DNA of 64,000 nucleotides from Pohlia nutans (lineage: Eukaryota > Streptophyta > Bryopsida > Bryales > Mniaceae). The notes under the pieces are model-generated. The model was not told the origin of the DNA. It saw only the letters and a list, made by a program, of their open reading frames with translations, and searched no databases. Positions 10,913 through 23,156 of the stretch are shown piece by piece. Position numbers and translations under genes: made by a program. How positions within the stretch are numbered: the stretch's first letter is position 1; each line of letters starts with the position of its first letter. The stretch lies in NCBI GenBank assembly GCA_022496805.1, contig CM040093.1:7774213-7838212 (forward strand), in the 5' to 3' direction.

Positions 10913-11747
10913 ATTTTACATGAGCACACTATAGCTACCAAAAACTTACTTGACGAACGTAGATTCTTTGCTGCAATCGCGTCCGGTGACTACTATGAAT
11001 GGGCCATGTGGCCATAGCTTTTTGGGACGAACATGAAGGTGCAAACTATGCACGCATTTTTTTTCTTTTTAAAGAAAATGAAGAAGTTCATTGCACAAAA
11101 ACTGACCTCCTATCATACAAATGCGTGTGGTCTATACTTTTTGGTCTTTATGAAGGAGAAAACTAATTCTTACTACACTACTTTTTGCTAATAGTGAGGG
11201 AGGGTAATTAGTGAAGGTGACACTAAAAATGTAAAATCAATGTGAAATGACGATTTCAGCCACTCATTAAAAATTTCAGCCCTCGCCGATTTCATGATTT
11301 TGCAAAATAAAGAGTGTCTTTGGAATTAGTACCACACACACTATTATCAAAAAAGTAGTGTAGTGGAATCGATGTGCAAGAGCATTGTAAGAGCATCTCC
11401 TGCGGGCGCAGTAGAGTGGCGGTTACCAGCATACTTCAGGCCTAAAGTTGCCGAGGGGCCAGTTTTAACTGTCCAACATTTACTGCATGAGGACAACGGT
11501 TCATCAAGAGTCGTCACAAAATAGTCAAGGCCCACCGTTTCATAGTAAGAGTCTAGTCTGCAAAAAAAATTGAGATTTAAGACGGAAATAGAGCCCGTGT
11601 TGAAAGGGATGAAACGTAATGGCAACTTTTGGAGCTGTATGTCTTGATAAAAAGGGATGAAAAATGTAGGAAGTGAATGTAGTAAGGCAACACAATGAAT
11701 GAGTAGGAGTCAATGTAGTAAGGCAACACAATGAATGTGGACTCTTA

Positions 11748-12141
11748 GGGCCGCTTTACACTACACTGGAAAAGTCCACCGGTCATGAATTCTAGGGGAA
11801 TTCTAAAATATGATTGGCCGAGAGTGACACTCTTGTCCGGAGGTGGTTTACACTATGGCCAAGAGTCCTCCGGTAGAGAACTTTGTACATGGATAGAAAA
11901 ATAACATGGCTACCAACGTGGCGACACTTTTTTGAAAGGAAGTTCTCCAGAGGTCGAATTTCTTGGCAACCTCAAAACCTTGAATAAGAAACTTGGCCTC
12001 CGGAGAACTCCAACTTGAAGGCATTTTTTTTATTGTCTTTTCATCTTCTTCGGCATACCATCCCTAGCCTCAAATAACCATGTCTTGGGCTAAAATTCTT
12101 GACTGACCGGTGCACTTCTCCACCGTAGTGTACAACAGCCC
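11748..12141. mobile_element. PIF/Harbinger-like MITE (GGGCCGCTTTACAC ends)
   Basis: The left end GGGCCGCTTTACACTAC and right end GTAGTGTACAACAGCCC are inverted, flanked by TTA at 11745-11747 and 12142-12144; 394 bp. The terminus resembles the perfect GGGGCGGTTTACACTACGG ends of the element at 29044-29476. GAGCATCTCC near 11391 and GGAGATGCTC near 12589 may bound a larger, older element around it. Confidence 0.6.
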
Positions 12142-12279
12142 TTAAATTGACGCAAGAAAATATGTGATTTTGGACTCTTATTATAAAACGGAGGAAGTAA
12201 TACAATATATTTTGAAAGTGTTGACCTCAATTCTGAAAGGACCCTCCTTATTCATCCGTATTTGACGAGTCATTAATAG

Positions 12280-12530
12280 TGAAAAATTTCTTGGCGAATT
12301 TTTGCCACCATTTAACATGTTTTTAGGGTTGGCTACTTTTACACTAGAGAAAATGGGCAAAAATGTGGATGAAATCGCTACAGTCTTCTTGTAGAAAACC
12401 TAGAAATCGCCAGTATTTGGATGAAAGTGCCTTATAATAGATATTTTTGGATGAGCATATATACATGGATGATTCTATCCATTTTTCCTTACCTAGCTAC
12501 ATTCCAGGGTGCGTGTTGCGCTACCAACGG
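12280..12530. repeat. Dispersed repeat (ggctacttttacac family), copy 1
   Basis: Shared blocks (ggctacttttacact, gaaatcgc, atggatgattctatcc, acctagctacattcca) recur at about 15218-15420 and 35305-35500. The superfamily is not determined. Confidence 0.45.
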
Positions 12531-13039
12531 AATAACTTAAAATATTCACTGACTCATTAATGTTTGAAGTGCCCCGTTGGAGATGCTCTGCATATTGCAG
12601 CAATTAATTATAAGATGCATCACGCCCAAGACACAAATTCTATGATGAAATCATCATAATCGAATTAAAAACGCGGCAGCCTCTTTCTGGGAGTGGAGAC
12701 AACACTTTCCTGTCTTGTGGTCCATCAACAGGCCGACGCCACTGACCCCTACAACAGTTGGTCGCCAAGCAAATGGTAGCCCCTACAAGCTGTGCTGGTG
12801 CTCTGCCCTCCATTGCTTTGCGAATCTAACTTAGTGCCACAGTAAAGCAAAGCAAAGCAAAGCAGCTCTCCAGGAAAAAGCTGCTACACTAATATACAAT
12901 TGTTTATAATCGTTTCCATTTGGACTGTGGATGGAATCAATCATAAACAATTTACATCATGACATCGCAAACCTCGTTTTGTTTTGTCAAAACTCATGAT
13001 GTTTTTTTTCAACCCCAGTTGGGCATAGTGAGTGCACAT

Positions 13040-13193
13040 GACCTTTTAATTTTTTTTAATTTTTAATACATGCAATGTTCTTCACTAATTTTGGTGACAT
13101 AAAATTTGATCCCATTTGAATTATATTTTTCACAATATGATCGGTTGAATTTGACATTTTAAAACTGTGAACCCTTGGTCCTTTAGGAGTTAA
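13040..13193. mobile_element. TTAA MITE, GGACCAAG subfamily, right part
   Basis: It ends CCCTTGGTCCTTTAGGAGTTAA (TTAA 13190-13193). The interior from about 13070 matches the right half of 5443-5876 (catttgaattatatttttcacaatatgat). The left terminus was not located, so the element is probably truncated. Confidence 0.6.
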
Positions 13194-13360
13194 ATTTGTG
13201 GAACATCACACTGACACTTAGGAGTTGGGGAGGAAAACACTTTGCTGAATGATTGATTTGATTGCGTGTAAACCTTTGAAATTAAATCTAGCCCTCACAT
13301 TTTCTAGGAATCGAAGATTCTGTAAGGCTCCATGCCCTTGCTCTTAGAATACATTTTAAC

Positions 13361-13530
13361 CCCCTAACATAAGGTTCTTTAGCCCCTCTCTGGAACACCT
13401 TACTACTATTCCCGAATCATTGTAGCAGATAACTAAATCATGACAAGTCCACGTCATTTTTAGCTAAAGATTGGATGGCGAGATGTTGTATTTAATGTTA
13501 AAGCTTCTACATTGCTATTGTTGAAAACAT
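13361..13530. repeat. ATAAGGTTCTTTAG repeat, further copy
   Basis: It begins ACATAAGGTTCTTTAGCCCC and shares long stretches with 5577-5772 (gtccac.tcatttttagctaaagattgg and the following block). The right end is degraded. Confidence 0.45.
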
Positions 13531-13650
13531 TGTGCTAAAGGTCCATGCCATTGGACTGCAACATCGGAGTTAATGCTTCTATTTTAACGGTTAAGGATGT
13601 TTAATATAGGACAGAGGAGTATTGAGAAGCTACTCCCAAAACCATACATT

Positions 13651-13798
13651 GGTAAAAGGATGGGCTTTGGGCACCCAGTAACAAGTACCAAAGCATGGTG
13701 TCCCATGTCACTATTGAAATCAAGTTAGTTCAAATAGTGGCCTTGGACACCATGCTCTGACACTATTCCGTAGTACCCAACGAGCACCTTTCTACTAT
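13651..13798. repeat. Palindromic MITE remnant, CACTA-like relative
   Basis: Partly inverted arms (ggtaaaaggatgggctttgg on the left, cgagcacctttctac on the right) with ggcacc/gacacc blocks recall the 355-500 and 23157-23474 elements. Ends are degraded. Confidence 0.3.
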
Positions 13799-14037
13799 CC
13801 CAAGGGGACAAAGCCAACAAACTCTTCATTCACGCCGGTTCTAGAAGGAACTAGAGGTCTTCTTCTTAGTCTTGAGAGAAACATGTAGGATTCTTAAAAT
13901 ATAGATAAAAATTTATAGAGTTACTTAGCTCTGAATTTAACTTGTGCAGAAGTTCAGAATGGATGTTTGGTCAGAAGGTAAAGCGAACAGAGAATATACA
14001 ATATTTCTCAATCCATAAAGGAATGTCGTAACCCTCC

Positions 14038-14267
14038 TTAACCCTTAAAGGACCAAGAATTCAATGACAAATTCAATCAATCATTTTGTGAAAATTATAA
14101 TTCAGATAGGAGTAAATTTTATATCAATGGAATTAGTGAAGAAAATTGCATGTGTTGATAAAAAAACAAACAAATTTGAATAAAAGGAAGTCTACATAGG
14201 ACCTATTCAAAACTCCTACAAAAAGCATGAGTCTCAATTTGGGTTTCTTTGATCCTTTAGGGGTTAA
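14038..14267 (+). mobile_element. TTAA (piggyBac-like) MITE, GGACCAAG subfamily, intact 230 bp
   Basis: It starts TTAACCCTTAAAGGACCAAG and ends TTTGATCCTTTAGGGGTTAA. It is the reference length for this subfamily. Its right TTAA (14264-14267) is also the left TTAA of the next element. Confidence 0.8.
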
Positions 14268-14844
14268 ACCCTAAACGTCCAACCGTCCATAAGTGGACGA
14301 TGTACAGAATCAAACACAAATTTCTCATCCATCATTGACTTTTTGCAATATGGATTTTTTTACTGTATATTTTATGGGAAGTCAACTTCATGCATGTGTG
14401 ATCCGATTAGAAAGGGGATGATTTGTGAAAATTTTATGCCTCATTTCATGTTGTAGTAATTCACTCAAAATTTCAAAGATTTTAGTGTAAAAGTGCTCTT
14501 GAAAAAGTCAATTCATAAAATTAAGCAACCAAAAAATCTCCAAAAATCACTACACGTAGAGTATTACATTTCAACCAATCACAATAAATTTAATGTAAAA
14601 ATTGTCAATATCTTATTCATAATCAAATTACAAAAGAATTTTCAATTTTAAGTTTCAAATTTTAGACAAAAATATTGGTGCCAGCAATCATAGGTCTAAC
14701 AGTATGGATAGAATCAAAAATTCATAATGTACAACTTTTATTCATATTAATATCATAATTCAAAATATCCCTCTTAGTTACATTTTATAAGACATCTTTG
14801 AAATTCTCCAAATCTGAAGAGAGTTGAAGAGGTTTAGGGGTTAA
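14264..14844 (+). mobile_element. TTAA (piggyBac-like) MITE, CGTCC subfamily, intact 581 bp
   Basis: It starts TTAAACCCTAAACGTCC and ends GAGGTTTAGGGGTTAA. A hairpin CCGTCCATAAGTGGACG lies just inside the left end. The interior (ttcatgcatgtgtgatc, aaaaatctccaaaaatcac, gtctaacagtatggatag) is shared with 19624-20196, about 21470-22345 and 56488-57473. Confidence 0.8.
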
Positions 14845-15217
14845 AGTAAATGCTCGCTTTAAGGTATACTTACCTTATATTCCTCAATCTATATAGGAAT
14901 GCCGCAATCCTCTGTAATCATGAAAAAAACAGGAGGAAGAAGACATTATTCATCATAAACAGCACAAAATAATAGTTCAACAATAATAAAATATTGCGAG
15001 TGGGCTTTTCAAATTTGTCTCAAAACAGAGGAAACTTTCCAACACCATCATGATGGCTACGATAGTGAACAGCACCTAAGTTAAAGTGCCCCATGCTTGG
15101 ATCACAAAAGTGGGGATTTCCAATACAAGAAGTGGGATACCTCATCTTTTGCAGTTTCACATTACGGCCACGCAGCCAAAAAAAATTTGGTGATTTTTTT
15201 TTGCCAGAATCCAACCT

Positions 15218-15420
15218 GATTTTGGGAGTGGCTAAAAAAAATAAGCAAAAAGTGGTTGAAATCGTCAAAGTCTTCTAAAAAAATACTAAAATCGCCACTG
15301 TTTGAATGAAAATATCTTGTAATAGATAATTTAATGGATGGACATATATACATATCAGGATGATTCTATCATTTTTTCCACCTTACTTGGCTACATTCAA
15401 GAGTGCGTGTCACTACCTAC
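15218..15420. repeat. Dispersed repeat (gggagtggctac family), copy 2
   Basis: Matches 12280-12530 and 35305-35500, including ttttgggagtggct at the left and tggctacattcaagagtgc at the right. Confidence 0.45.
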
Positions 15421-15464
15421 GGAAAAAAAGAAGAAGAAAAAGGTTGCGGCCACCTTTCTACTAG

Positions 15465-15595
15465 TGTAGACATACCCATTCACCCAACATGCAATTTTGC
15501 CCTTATATACAAGTGGCGTACATTTTAGAACACAAATGTATACTATTAGTACATGAAAACAAAATTGTTAAATGGATGGTGATGGGTATGTCTCC
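15465..15595. repeat. Palindromic MITE, GTAGACATACCC family, copy 2
   Basis: The ends TGTAGACATACCCATT and GATGGGTATGTCTC are inverted and match 509-641 and 35568-35692. An adjacent tttctactagtg (15455-15466) is a CACTA-type end without a clear partner. Confidence 0.5.
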
Positions 15596-16240
15596 CTTAG
15601 TAGCCATATCTATGGAAAATTCAGCACTTTCATCCTCTAAAATTTGGCCAATTGATTTTTTGGGGAGGCTCTTGATGAATTCATTCATAAATTTACGACA
15701 GAATATTTTGGTGAAACTTTGCCCCGGCAAAAAAAATCACTGCCGCCGTGAGATGGATAAATAGAATCTGCCACTTGCCAATGAGATCTAGTCTTGGAGG
15801 GGGATCGATATATGGGTGGAGAGCTTCTAATTTTACTCATACTTGCACATGGGGCGCAAACATCCACGAGCCTGTACGTGCAGCAGGCTCCAATTTCCAA
15901 GTAGGAATAAGTAGCGGCCCTGAGTGCTTGATCATCATGAGCGACATGAGAATTGTAGCCGAGTTTTGGGACCATCTGACTGTAAGGCGGGTCAGATGTC
16001 ATGATTTGAAGTTGGGAACACCGATTGGGTTCTGTGGCACTCACGTGGTAACATTGACTCAAACACCATGACGAGGGTCTAGTTTGGAGGTGATGGACAA
16101 AAAGAAAAAAAGAAAGGCTTTGTTTTTGGTGTATATGACACTTGGTGCATGTGACATATCCCAAAATGTCACACAATATGGTGTGAAAATTTGGTTAAAG
16201 ATAAATCTACCCTTCATAAACTACCCTGGGTATCATGGTA

Positions 16241-16436
16241 CACTGAAATCACCATATACTGTGGATGGCGTGGGTACATTCATCCATTTGGATAAATTCT
16301 CATCTAAATTTTTTTCATCCAATTTAAACAAATTTTCATTTAGATTGGATGCATTTTATCACAATATTTTGAAAAAATAATTGTTAGTAAAGCCTCTCGT
16401 AAATATCGTGGGCCACAATATATGGTGATTTCGGTG
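16241..16436. mobile_element. TA-flanked MITE, CGAAATCACCATATA family, copy 2
   Basis: The ends CACTGAAATCACCATATACT and TATATGGTGATTTCGGTG are flanked by TA at 16239-16240 and 16437-16438. Shared interior (agtaaagcctctcgtaaata) confirms relationship with 2351-2528. Confidence 0.65.
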
Positions 16437-17087
16437 TAGCGAGTGTTTTTTTTTGAGGTTCACAAAGCAGAATTAACATGGTGAAGGTTTGTGAGAAATA
16501 CACTGATATGTGTCACATTGATTATGTAGGATAAACAATTCCCGGCATGGGAGAGTAGTTTTGTTCCAATGACCCTTTGTCCGGTGAGCACTAGGTCATT
16601 GACATTACGAACGGACATTTTATTCACGCCAGCCTTCAAAAGAGAACTGGAGTTTCTATCTATCTATCTAGGATAAACGATTCTTTTTTGGTGCCACTGA
16701 GAATTAGAGGGACATATTGAGGTGTCTATATCCTGCTCATATTCAATGGCCTCTAATGGTGAATTTCAGTGGTAAGGTGGGCTTGCTCAACTCTGAACTT
16801 GTTCCCTCTGAATCCTGCTGACACAAGAACTATGATCTTTTATACTTGTGTACCAATATGAGCAGAACTTACGTTGATAATGTAAGGCAATACAAGCCTC
16901 AAGATGACAAGACACATTTGCTTCCATTCATATTAAATAAAATGTCTTGAAAGTAAGAAATGGTCTCCCGATGCCATCAAATTTTATCTTATAAAAGTTC
17001 TCACCATTGAGTCTGGAAGAGTATATCACACCCACTTTGAGAATACTTGTAGCATGTTTTACACACACGCGCACACATGCATAATGT
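16437..17087. other. Intergenic, no gene seen
   Basis: Only short frames occur and none is recognisable. A short (TATC)n run lies near 16656-16671. Confidence 0.5.
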
Positions 17088-17189
17088 GCTATGAAAAAAA
17101 GGTGTTGTTTGTGACACTTTTTTTGACACTAGAGTGTGAAAAACAATTTCGAAAAGCGTGTCGAAAACAGCACCCCTTTTTTGGTAGTG
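17088..17189. mobile_element. Palindromic MITE (GGTGTTGTTT...TTGGTAGTG)
   Basis: The arms aaaaaaaggtgttgtttgtg and cagcacccctttttt are near-inverted, ending TTTTGGTAGTG. The element at 33068-33156 has the same arms. The CACTACCAAAA end suggests a CACTA-like origin. Confidence 0.45.
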
Positions 17190-17998
17190 GAGTACGTGCA
17201 CTCAAAATTTGAATAAGCCAGGCATGGATTTGAAGTGCTCACAAGAAATAACTTACAAGCACAATGCACAACAGCTTTGATCTGATTCTAGGCATACCAA
17301 AACAAATAAAATAGTGCAATAAAAATCCTCCTCACTTTCAATGATTTCCATTGCCTTGACACATGGAAGCAGCCGAAGCTTATACACGGTCTTGTCACAG
17401 CTCTTCTGAAAGAATCCCAGTCAGACCAAGTCAATATCTAGTTGGCTTGACGGCATGCTTGATACACTACCCATTCCCAAGAAAAAGAACTGACACGTGT
17501 CATCTTGTGGTTGGTTTCGTGTGACGTGGACCCTTCAAACATCTGACGTGGACAACCACTTTCGACACCAGGCTGTTGAATCGGACCCTCACGTACGGTA
17601 TTGGAAAGCATGAGGAATTTGCAGGGACTCCTTTCAGAATGGGTGACTGGACAAATTAAAGCAGTGGTATTTCCACACAGTTAGTTCTAGAAAAATCTGA
17701 TGAAAAGAGAACAAGAGGAAAAGAAAATGCTTTCCTTGTGAGAGTCGAGCGTGACTAAATACATGTGATACATAACTAAATCGGGACTCAATTTGCAATT
17801 GAAGTGATTGAAGGATCTCTTCATATCGAATTTCTCTCACCAAAGTGGATGACATTTTAGATCAACGGATCTTCCGATTTTCTTCATATCACCTACTTAG
17901 AAGTACTTGTAGATAAGATATGAGCCATCTCTCTAATTGTTAATTAATTGAGCACTATGTAAGCAACATATAATACATTCTACTTCATTGGCATTAGG
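17190..17998. other. Intergenic, no supported gene
   Basis: GC is moderate around 17340-17660, but frames are short and without recognisable domains. Confidence 0.5.
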
Positions 17999-18206
17999 GT
18001 TGTCATGTCCGACAATATTTTCCAACTTAACGTCGTATTAGACGTTTGATGTTGATTGTCTAATTAAACCAGTGTCAAATATGTTAAACAACTTGAATGA
18101 AATATTCTCGAATATTTTAGATATGTTCTAAGAATATGCTTGTGTGACAACTACTAGATGTCTTTTATCGTTCAACACTTTGTCTAGTGGTTGAGTAAGA
18201 CAACCC
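17999..18206 (+). repeat. Dispersed repeat, pair of 26904-27140
   Basis: Sequence from gttgtcatgtccgaca to aagacaaccc reappears inverted and diverged at 26904-27140 (shared tcattcaagttg, actagacaaagtgt, gtctaattagac on the appropriate strand). The ends GTTGTC and GACAAC are inverted. Confidence 0.45.
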
Positions 18207-18324
18207 TGATTGGCTTGTCCTGAAAACGGGGTGAAAACTTTGTAGAAACATTAATTATGAATAGGAGTGTGAGAGTTCAAGACATGTGCTCCAAGAATGA
18301 ATGGAGGTAATTTGGGCAACACTA

Positions 18325-18600
18325 CCGTACCAGGAAGGCAGGGTCGGCACTTTTGTGTTGAATAATTAATTAAAGTTCAAAAAGTGGAGGTTGGCACTTT
18401 CAAAAACAATTATTAAAAATTCGGCTATTAAAAACTAACATTGAATTTTACTAGCGGCTAAACGTTTTCTTTTGTTTTTTGTCTACGATTTTTGTTGACT
18501 TCATTTTTGTTGATTTCGACAAAATACTTGATAAATTTATTTATTTATTCAGCATTTTTTTGGGGAATTATTTTCTGCCGACCCTGCCTTCCTGGTACGG
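18325..18600. mobile_element. TA-flanked MITE with 25-bp perfect inverted ends
   Basis: The left end CCGTACCAGGAAGGCAGGGT and right end ACCCTGCCTTCCTGGTACGG are exact inverted repeats that extend to 25 bp. TA at 18323-18324 and 18601-18602 flanks them; 276 bp. The perfect ends suggest recent activity. Tc1/mariner-type by its TA duplication. Confidence 0.7.
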
Positions 18601-18910
18601 TATTTGAAATCTCTATGAGCGGGTAAGTACTTCAGATGAGATTCTAGGGTTCAAAATCACGTGGGACTGGATTTGGAAACAAACAATAGAATTGCATGGT
18701 TGAAATCGCAACCCCTAATTTGATGCAATCACAAGTTACAGACCAAAGCAATTGATCCAGGATTCTCTTTCACCACGCTCACACTCTTTCTAGAAGCCTC
18801 ATGTTTGAGAAGGTAATTAAAAACGTTTTGCATTGAATTTTCTTTCGTTTATGTTAAAAAAATAAAAACAGAAATTATGTTTGATTAGAGTGATATCTCG
18901 CCGAGACTTC

Positions 18911-19030
18911 CACTAGTAGAAAAGGTGGCACTATCGAGGGAGATGCCCAGGCAAGTAGTGCCCAATTCCACGTATGCACAATGATTTTGCCTGCGCATGT
19001 CCCTGGGGAGCGCCACCTTTTTTATTAGTG
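18911..19030. mobile_element. CACTA-like MITE, 120 bp
   Basis: It starts CACTAGTAGAAAAGGTGGC and ends GCCACCTTTTTTATTAGTG, an imperfect inverted pair. The first bases match plant CACTA termini. Flanking ttc and ttt may be a degraded 3-bp duplication. Confidence 0.55.
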
Positions 19031-19623
19031 TTTTGTCATCGAAAAGCATTCATATGATTGTTCCCGAATTTTTTTAGTGTAATAAGCACTTTAGGACTTA
19101 GAACATGGCCACCATGCTCGTAGGATGGTTTAACACACGGCCAAAGTGCCGTTGAAATGTAGTCTAGTGTAATGTACCTAAATGGTTATGGATGAATCTT
19201 AATTGATGGATGATTGCACTAACCATACTTTGCTATGGCTACTACGCAAACAGATGTTAAGTGGAGTTAGCAATCTCCATGTGATTGAGGATTGCACAAC
19301 TCGGATGGATGAGATGTGCAAAGGAGTGAGTCATCTCCAATTGGATGAAGAGTGCAATATACAAGATGATCTCTGCATTGAAGTGAGACATCTCCTCATT
19401 TGAAGATGATATTTGAAGAACTATAAAACTATAGTGTTATTGATAAAGTGTGGAAGATCTTTAAAAGGAGTGCAATGGACAAGATGATTTGTGCACTGGA
19501 GTGAGAGATCTCCTTTTCTGAAGTTGATATTTGAAGAGCTGGGAAACTCTAGTATTATTGATAAAGATTGGAAGATCTTTAATAAAAATAGATAAAGAAG
19601 ACTCTAGTGCTAAAGATCTTTAG

Positions 19624-20196
19624 TTAACCCCTAAATGCCTAGATCCCTCTCCAAATTCGGTAGTTTTGCAAAAGTGCATTATAAAATGCAACTAAGAGGG
19701 ATATTTTAAACTTGATGTATGAATAAAAGTTGTACATTATGAATTTTAGATTCTATCCATACCATTAGATCTATGATTGCTATCACCAATGTTTTTGTAT
19801 AAAATTTGAAACTCCAAATTCAAAATTCTTTTGTAATTTGATTACGAATAAGGTATTGATAATCTGTGAATAAAATTTGTTGTGATTGGTTGAAATGTAA
19901 TACTTTGAGTGTAGTGATTTTTGGAGATTTTTTGGTAGCTTAATTTTATGAGCTTACTTTTTCAAGAGCACATTAGACTAAAATATTTGAATTTTTTGGT
20001 GAATCACTGCACATTAAAGAGGTATAAAATTCTCACAAATCATCCCCTTTCTAACCAGATCACACATGCATGAAGCTAACTTCTTAAAAAATCTATAGCA
20101 AAACTCCATATTGCAAAAAGTGCATGATGGATGAGAAAACATGAGTGAAATCTGTACAACGTCCAAAGGATGGACGCTCATATAGTTAAAGATTAA
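19624..20196 (-). mobile_element. TTAA (piggyBac-like) MITE, CGTCC subfamily
   Basis: It starts TTAACCCCTAAATGCC (19624-19627). The right end is degraded (cgtccaaaggatggacgctcatatagttaaagattaa, here given in parts) but keeps the subterminal hairpin at about 20160-20177. The interior is shared with 14264-14844 in inverted orientation. Length about 573 bp. Confidence 0.7.
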
Positions 20197-20416
20197 AGCC
20201 TCTAGTTCTATTTGATAAGAACTAGGAAGTCACTTGCATTATAAAACTAGGCCCGGGAAGAGTAGAACTATCTTTCAGGGGCTCTCTTCTATGGTTTGAA
20301 GAATAAGCATCATTAAGTGTCGTTTAATGTTTATAGTATTGAATCCGGTTTGAGGTCCATAATTACATGATAGCTCTACAAAATATCCTTGAGGCCACAA
20401 TCTTCTATGTCAAGCA

Positions 20417-20670
20417 CTCGGGGAGGTCACTCCTTGTAGTTTTGTGCATACATATGTGAGAACATCACATAATTGGAATATTCTACAATTTAAGAGAATA
20501 TATGGATATATTCTAGATATATTCTCAAATTATTCTTGAATTGATTTTAAATCACCCTATATTGCATCTAAAATTTAATAATTTGGTTGAATTTTACCTT
20601 CAACAAATATAAACCTATCTTATATTTGTTTCCACGTTGTTTTCTGAATTTTCTGAATTACCTCCCCAGG
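20417..20670. mobile_element. hAT-like MITE, CTCGGGGAGG family
   Basis: The left end CTCGGGGAGGTCACTCC and right end AATTACCTCCCCAGG are inverted. The flanks GTCAAGCA (20409-20416) and GTCAAGTA (20671-20678) match at 7 of 8 positions. It is homologous to the outer element at 39254-39782. Confidence 0.65.
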
Positions 20671-21469
20671 GTCAAGTAAAGGCATTCCAAATTGAAATTA
20701 AGTTAGCTTTATTCTACATTTTACTTATGATTGGTCAATTAATTACTTGGACTATGCAATGCTACACACAACTCTCAACGATTCACTTTTGTTCATTTTG
20801 TTCATTTTGTTCATTTACATTACCATTTCATGATATTACTTGGTGATTTTTCATAATTTAAAATGTTTATTTTAAATTATTTTTTTTACAATTTTGATTC
20901 ACCTTTCAAATCATTCAATCTCTTCACCTTGTACTTATTATTTCTAAATTTGACTTGTATTTAAAAAATAAAATTTTAGACACATATTTTATATCAATCT
21001 ATAATAAAAATAGTGGTGGAATCATGGTGGATAGGATTGAATGGTTTGAAAGGTGGATAAAATTGTAGAAAACTAAATACAAAACAAACATTTTAAATTA
21101 TGAAACAAACCAAATAATAATATGAAACAACAATATAAAAGATAATATAGATGATGCTAATTTTCAAGTAAATCTAATTTTTTTGTTTTTTACTTCAAAA
21201 AAAGGATAAATTAGTGTAGCCCTTTTGTAAATGTCAAAACTCTTCTTCATCAAACTTAATTAATATCAAATGTCCTTAATCCAAAAATCATTAATTTAGG
21301 TTAAACTTATCCACTAGACTCAATTTATAATCAACTAGTGGGCCTCGCACGTTCGCCACCAGCGTGCGTTTGCATTGATACAATATATAGTTGTTTGAGA
21401 TTTTACATAGAGTATCTTGCACTTATTTATGTTTAAAATTGAGCTGAGATCCGTTGATGACTAATGTCT

Positions 21470-22345
21470 CTAACCTTTTTTTTAAATGCTTAGAGCCCTC
21501 TCCAAATTCGGCAGTTTTGCAAAGATGCATTATAAAATGCAACTTAGAGGGATATTTTGAACTTGATATTTGAATAAAAGTTGTACATTATGAATTTTAG
21601 ATTCTATCCATACTGTTAGATCTATGATTGCTATTACCAATAATTTTGTTTAAAATTTGAAAAGTGAAATTCAAAATTATTTTGTAATTCAATCTCGGGG
21701 AGGGCACTCCCTTGCATATTTTGCATACACCTGCGATAATGACCTATTTATTTGGGGGGTTATTTACCTTGCAAAAAATATTATAAATGATGGTATTTTA
21801 CATGTAAAAAGCCTGAGAATATTATATGTGATGGTATTTTACGTGTAAACATGTTTCATTTTTTTAAAATCCCCTATTTTACATGTACATTTTTTACAAA
21901 ATTTATCTACAATGAATATATTGAACCCTATTTTTTATCGCACGTAGTTTCTAAAATTTTTGCCAGTGAACCCCCCGAGAATTCAATTACAAATAAGATA
22001 TTGACAATCTACGGATGAAATTTTTTGTGATTGGTTGAAATGTAATACTCTAAGTGTAGTGATTTTTGGAGATTTTTTGGTTGCTTAATTTTATGAGTTG
22101 ACTTTTTTTAGAGCACTTTTACACTAAAATCTTCATTATTTTGGGTGAATCACTACAACATGAAATGAGGCATAAAAATTTCACAAATCATCCCCTTACT
22201 AATCAGATCACATATGCATGAAGCTAACTTCCCATAGAATCTACAGTAAAAATTCCACACTGCTAAAAGTGCATGACGGATGAGAAATTTTGGATGAAAT
22301 CTGTACATCGTCCAAAAAATGGACGCTTAGGCAGTTAGGGGTTAA
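21470..22345 (-). mobile_element. TTAA (piggyBac-like) MITE, CGTCC subfamily, with nested hAT-like element
   Basis: It ends CTTAGGCAGTTAGGGGTTAA (TTAA 22342-22345), with hairpin CGTCCAAAAAATGGACG inside. The left terminus is degraded near 21470. Removing the nested element plus its duplication (294 bp) leaves about 582 bp, matching the 581-bp intact copy at 14264-14844. Confidence 0.7.
21694..21979. mobile_element. hAT-like MITE nested in TTAA MITE
   Basis: The ends CTCGGGGAGGGCACTCC and GTGAACCCCCCGAG are flanked by a perfect 8-bp duplication AATTCAAT (21686-21693 and 21980-21987). Sister TTAA copies are uninterrupted here, giving the empty site. Confidence 0.8.
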
Positions 22346-23156
22346 ACTTTGATCCGACTCTCAATTCTCTTCTAAAAATTTATAAAAACTATCAAACAAA
22401 ATACTTTGTGTCAAATTCTTGAACATATGTCTAAACACTTAGTTTAAAATAAAATTCAAAACTTAGAAAAAAATTGCGTTTAATGTCGTTTTTAATTTTG
22501 AGTAGACTTTCCAAGAACATAAATCATCAAAAATAGAAAGTATCAATTAAAGAACCTCAATCTTATCAAATGTTTGAACATGTGTTTGATGAAAGCTTGA
22601 GAGCTTGAATCTTAAAATAGAATAAAAAAATTAAAAAATCCTTGGCTATAATAAATCAATGTGTTCTACTTTTATACATTATATTAATTTTAAAAGACAT
22701 TTTAATTTTAAATGTAAATTTTCTTTTATATAAAAGTAAAAGTCTAAAAATATTTATGAATTCTACCTGGAATCGTTTTGGTGTTTTATTTTCTCTATTA
22801 ATAGATATTTTACATAAAATAGAATGTCGTTTATATTAAAGTAAAAGACTAAAAAAACATGAATTCCATGTAGAACCGTCTTGGTGATCCCATGGATACA
22901 TGGATACACCAAAAAAACACCCTCCTCCAGTGTTTAAGTAGATGTCCATAATCCAAAAAACATTGATTTAGGTAAAACCCATTCACCAAAACTTAATTTA
23001 TAAAAAATATTCTTAATTTGAAAAAAACATTAATTTAGGTAGAACCTATTCAACAATATAGGACAAAGTTCCTACATTCAACTCTTAGTCTTTGGAACCC
23101 ATATTTATACCGCATACCAATTAAAGGCCAATCACATGTTTGAATTGATGTATTGC
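22346..23156. other. Intergenic, no gene seen
   Basis: Very AT-rich with diverged internal duplications (for example, acataaaatagaatg with agtaaaagtctaaaaa blocks near 22690 and 22830). No gene recognised. Confidence 0.5.

Noticed and set aside
14261..14275. CCCTAAA/TTTAGGG motifs as interstitial telomere repeats
   Set aside because: They occur singly and always next to TTAA at element ends, never in tandem, so they are transposon termini.
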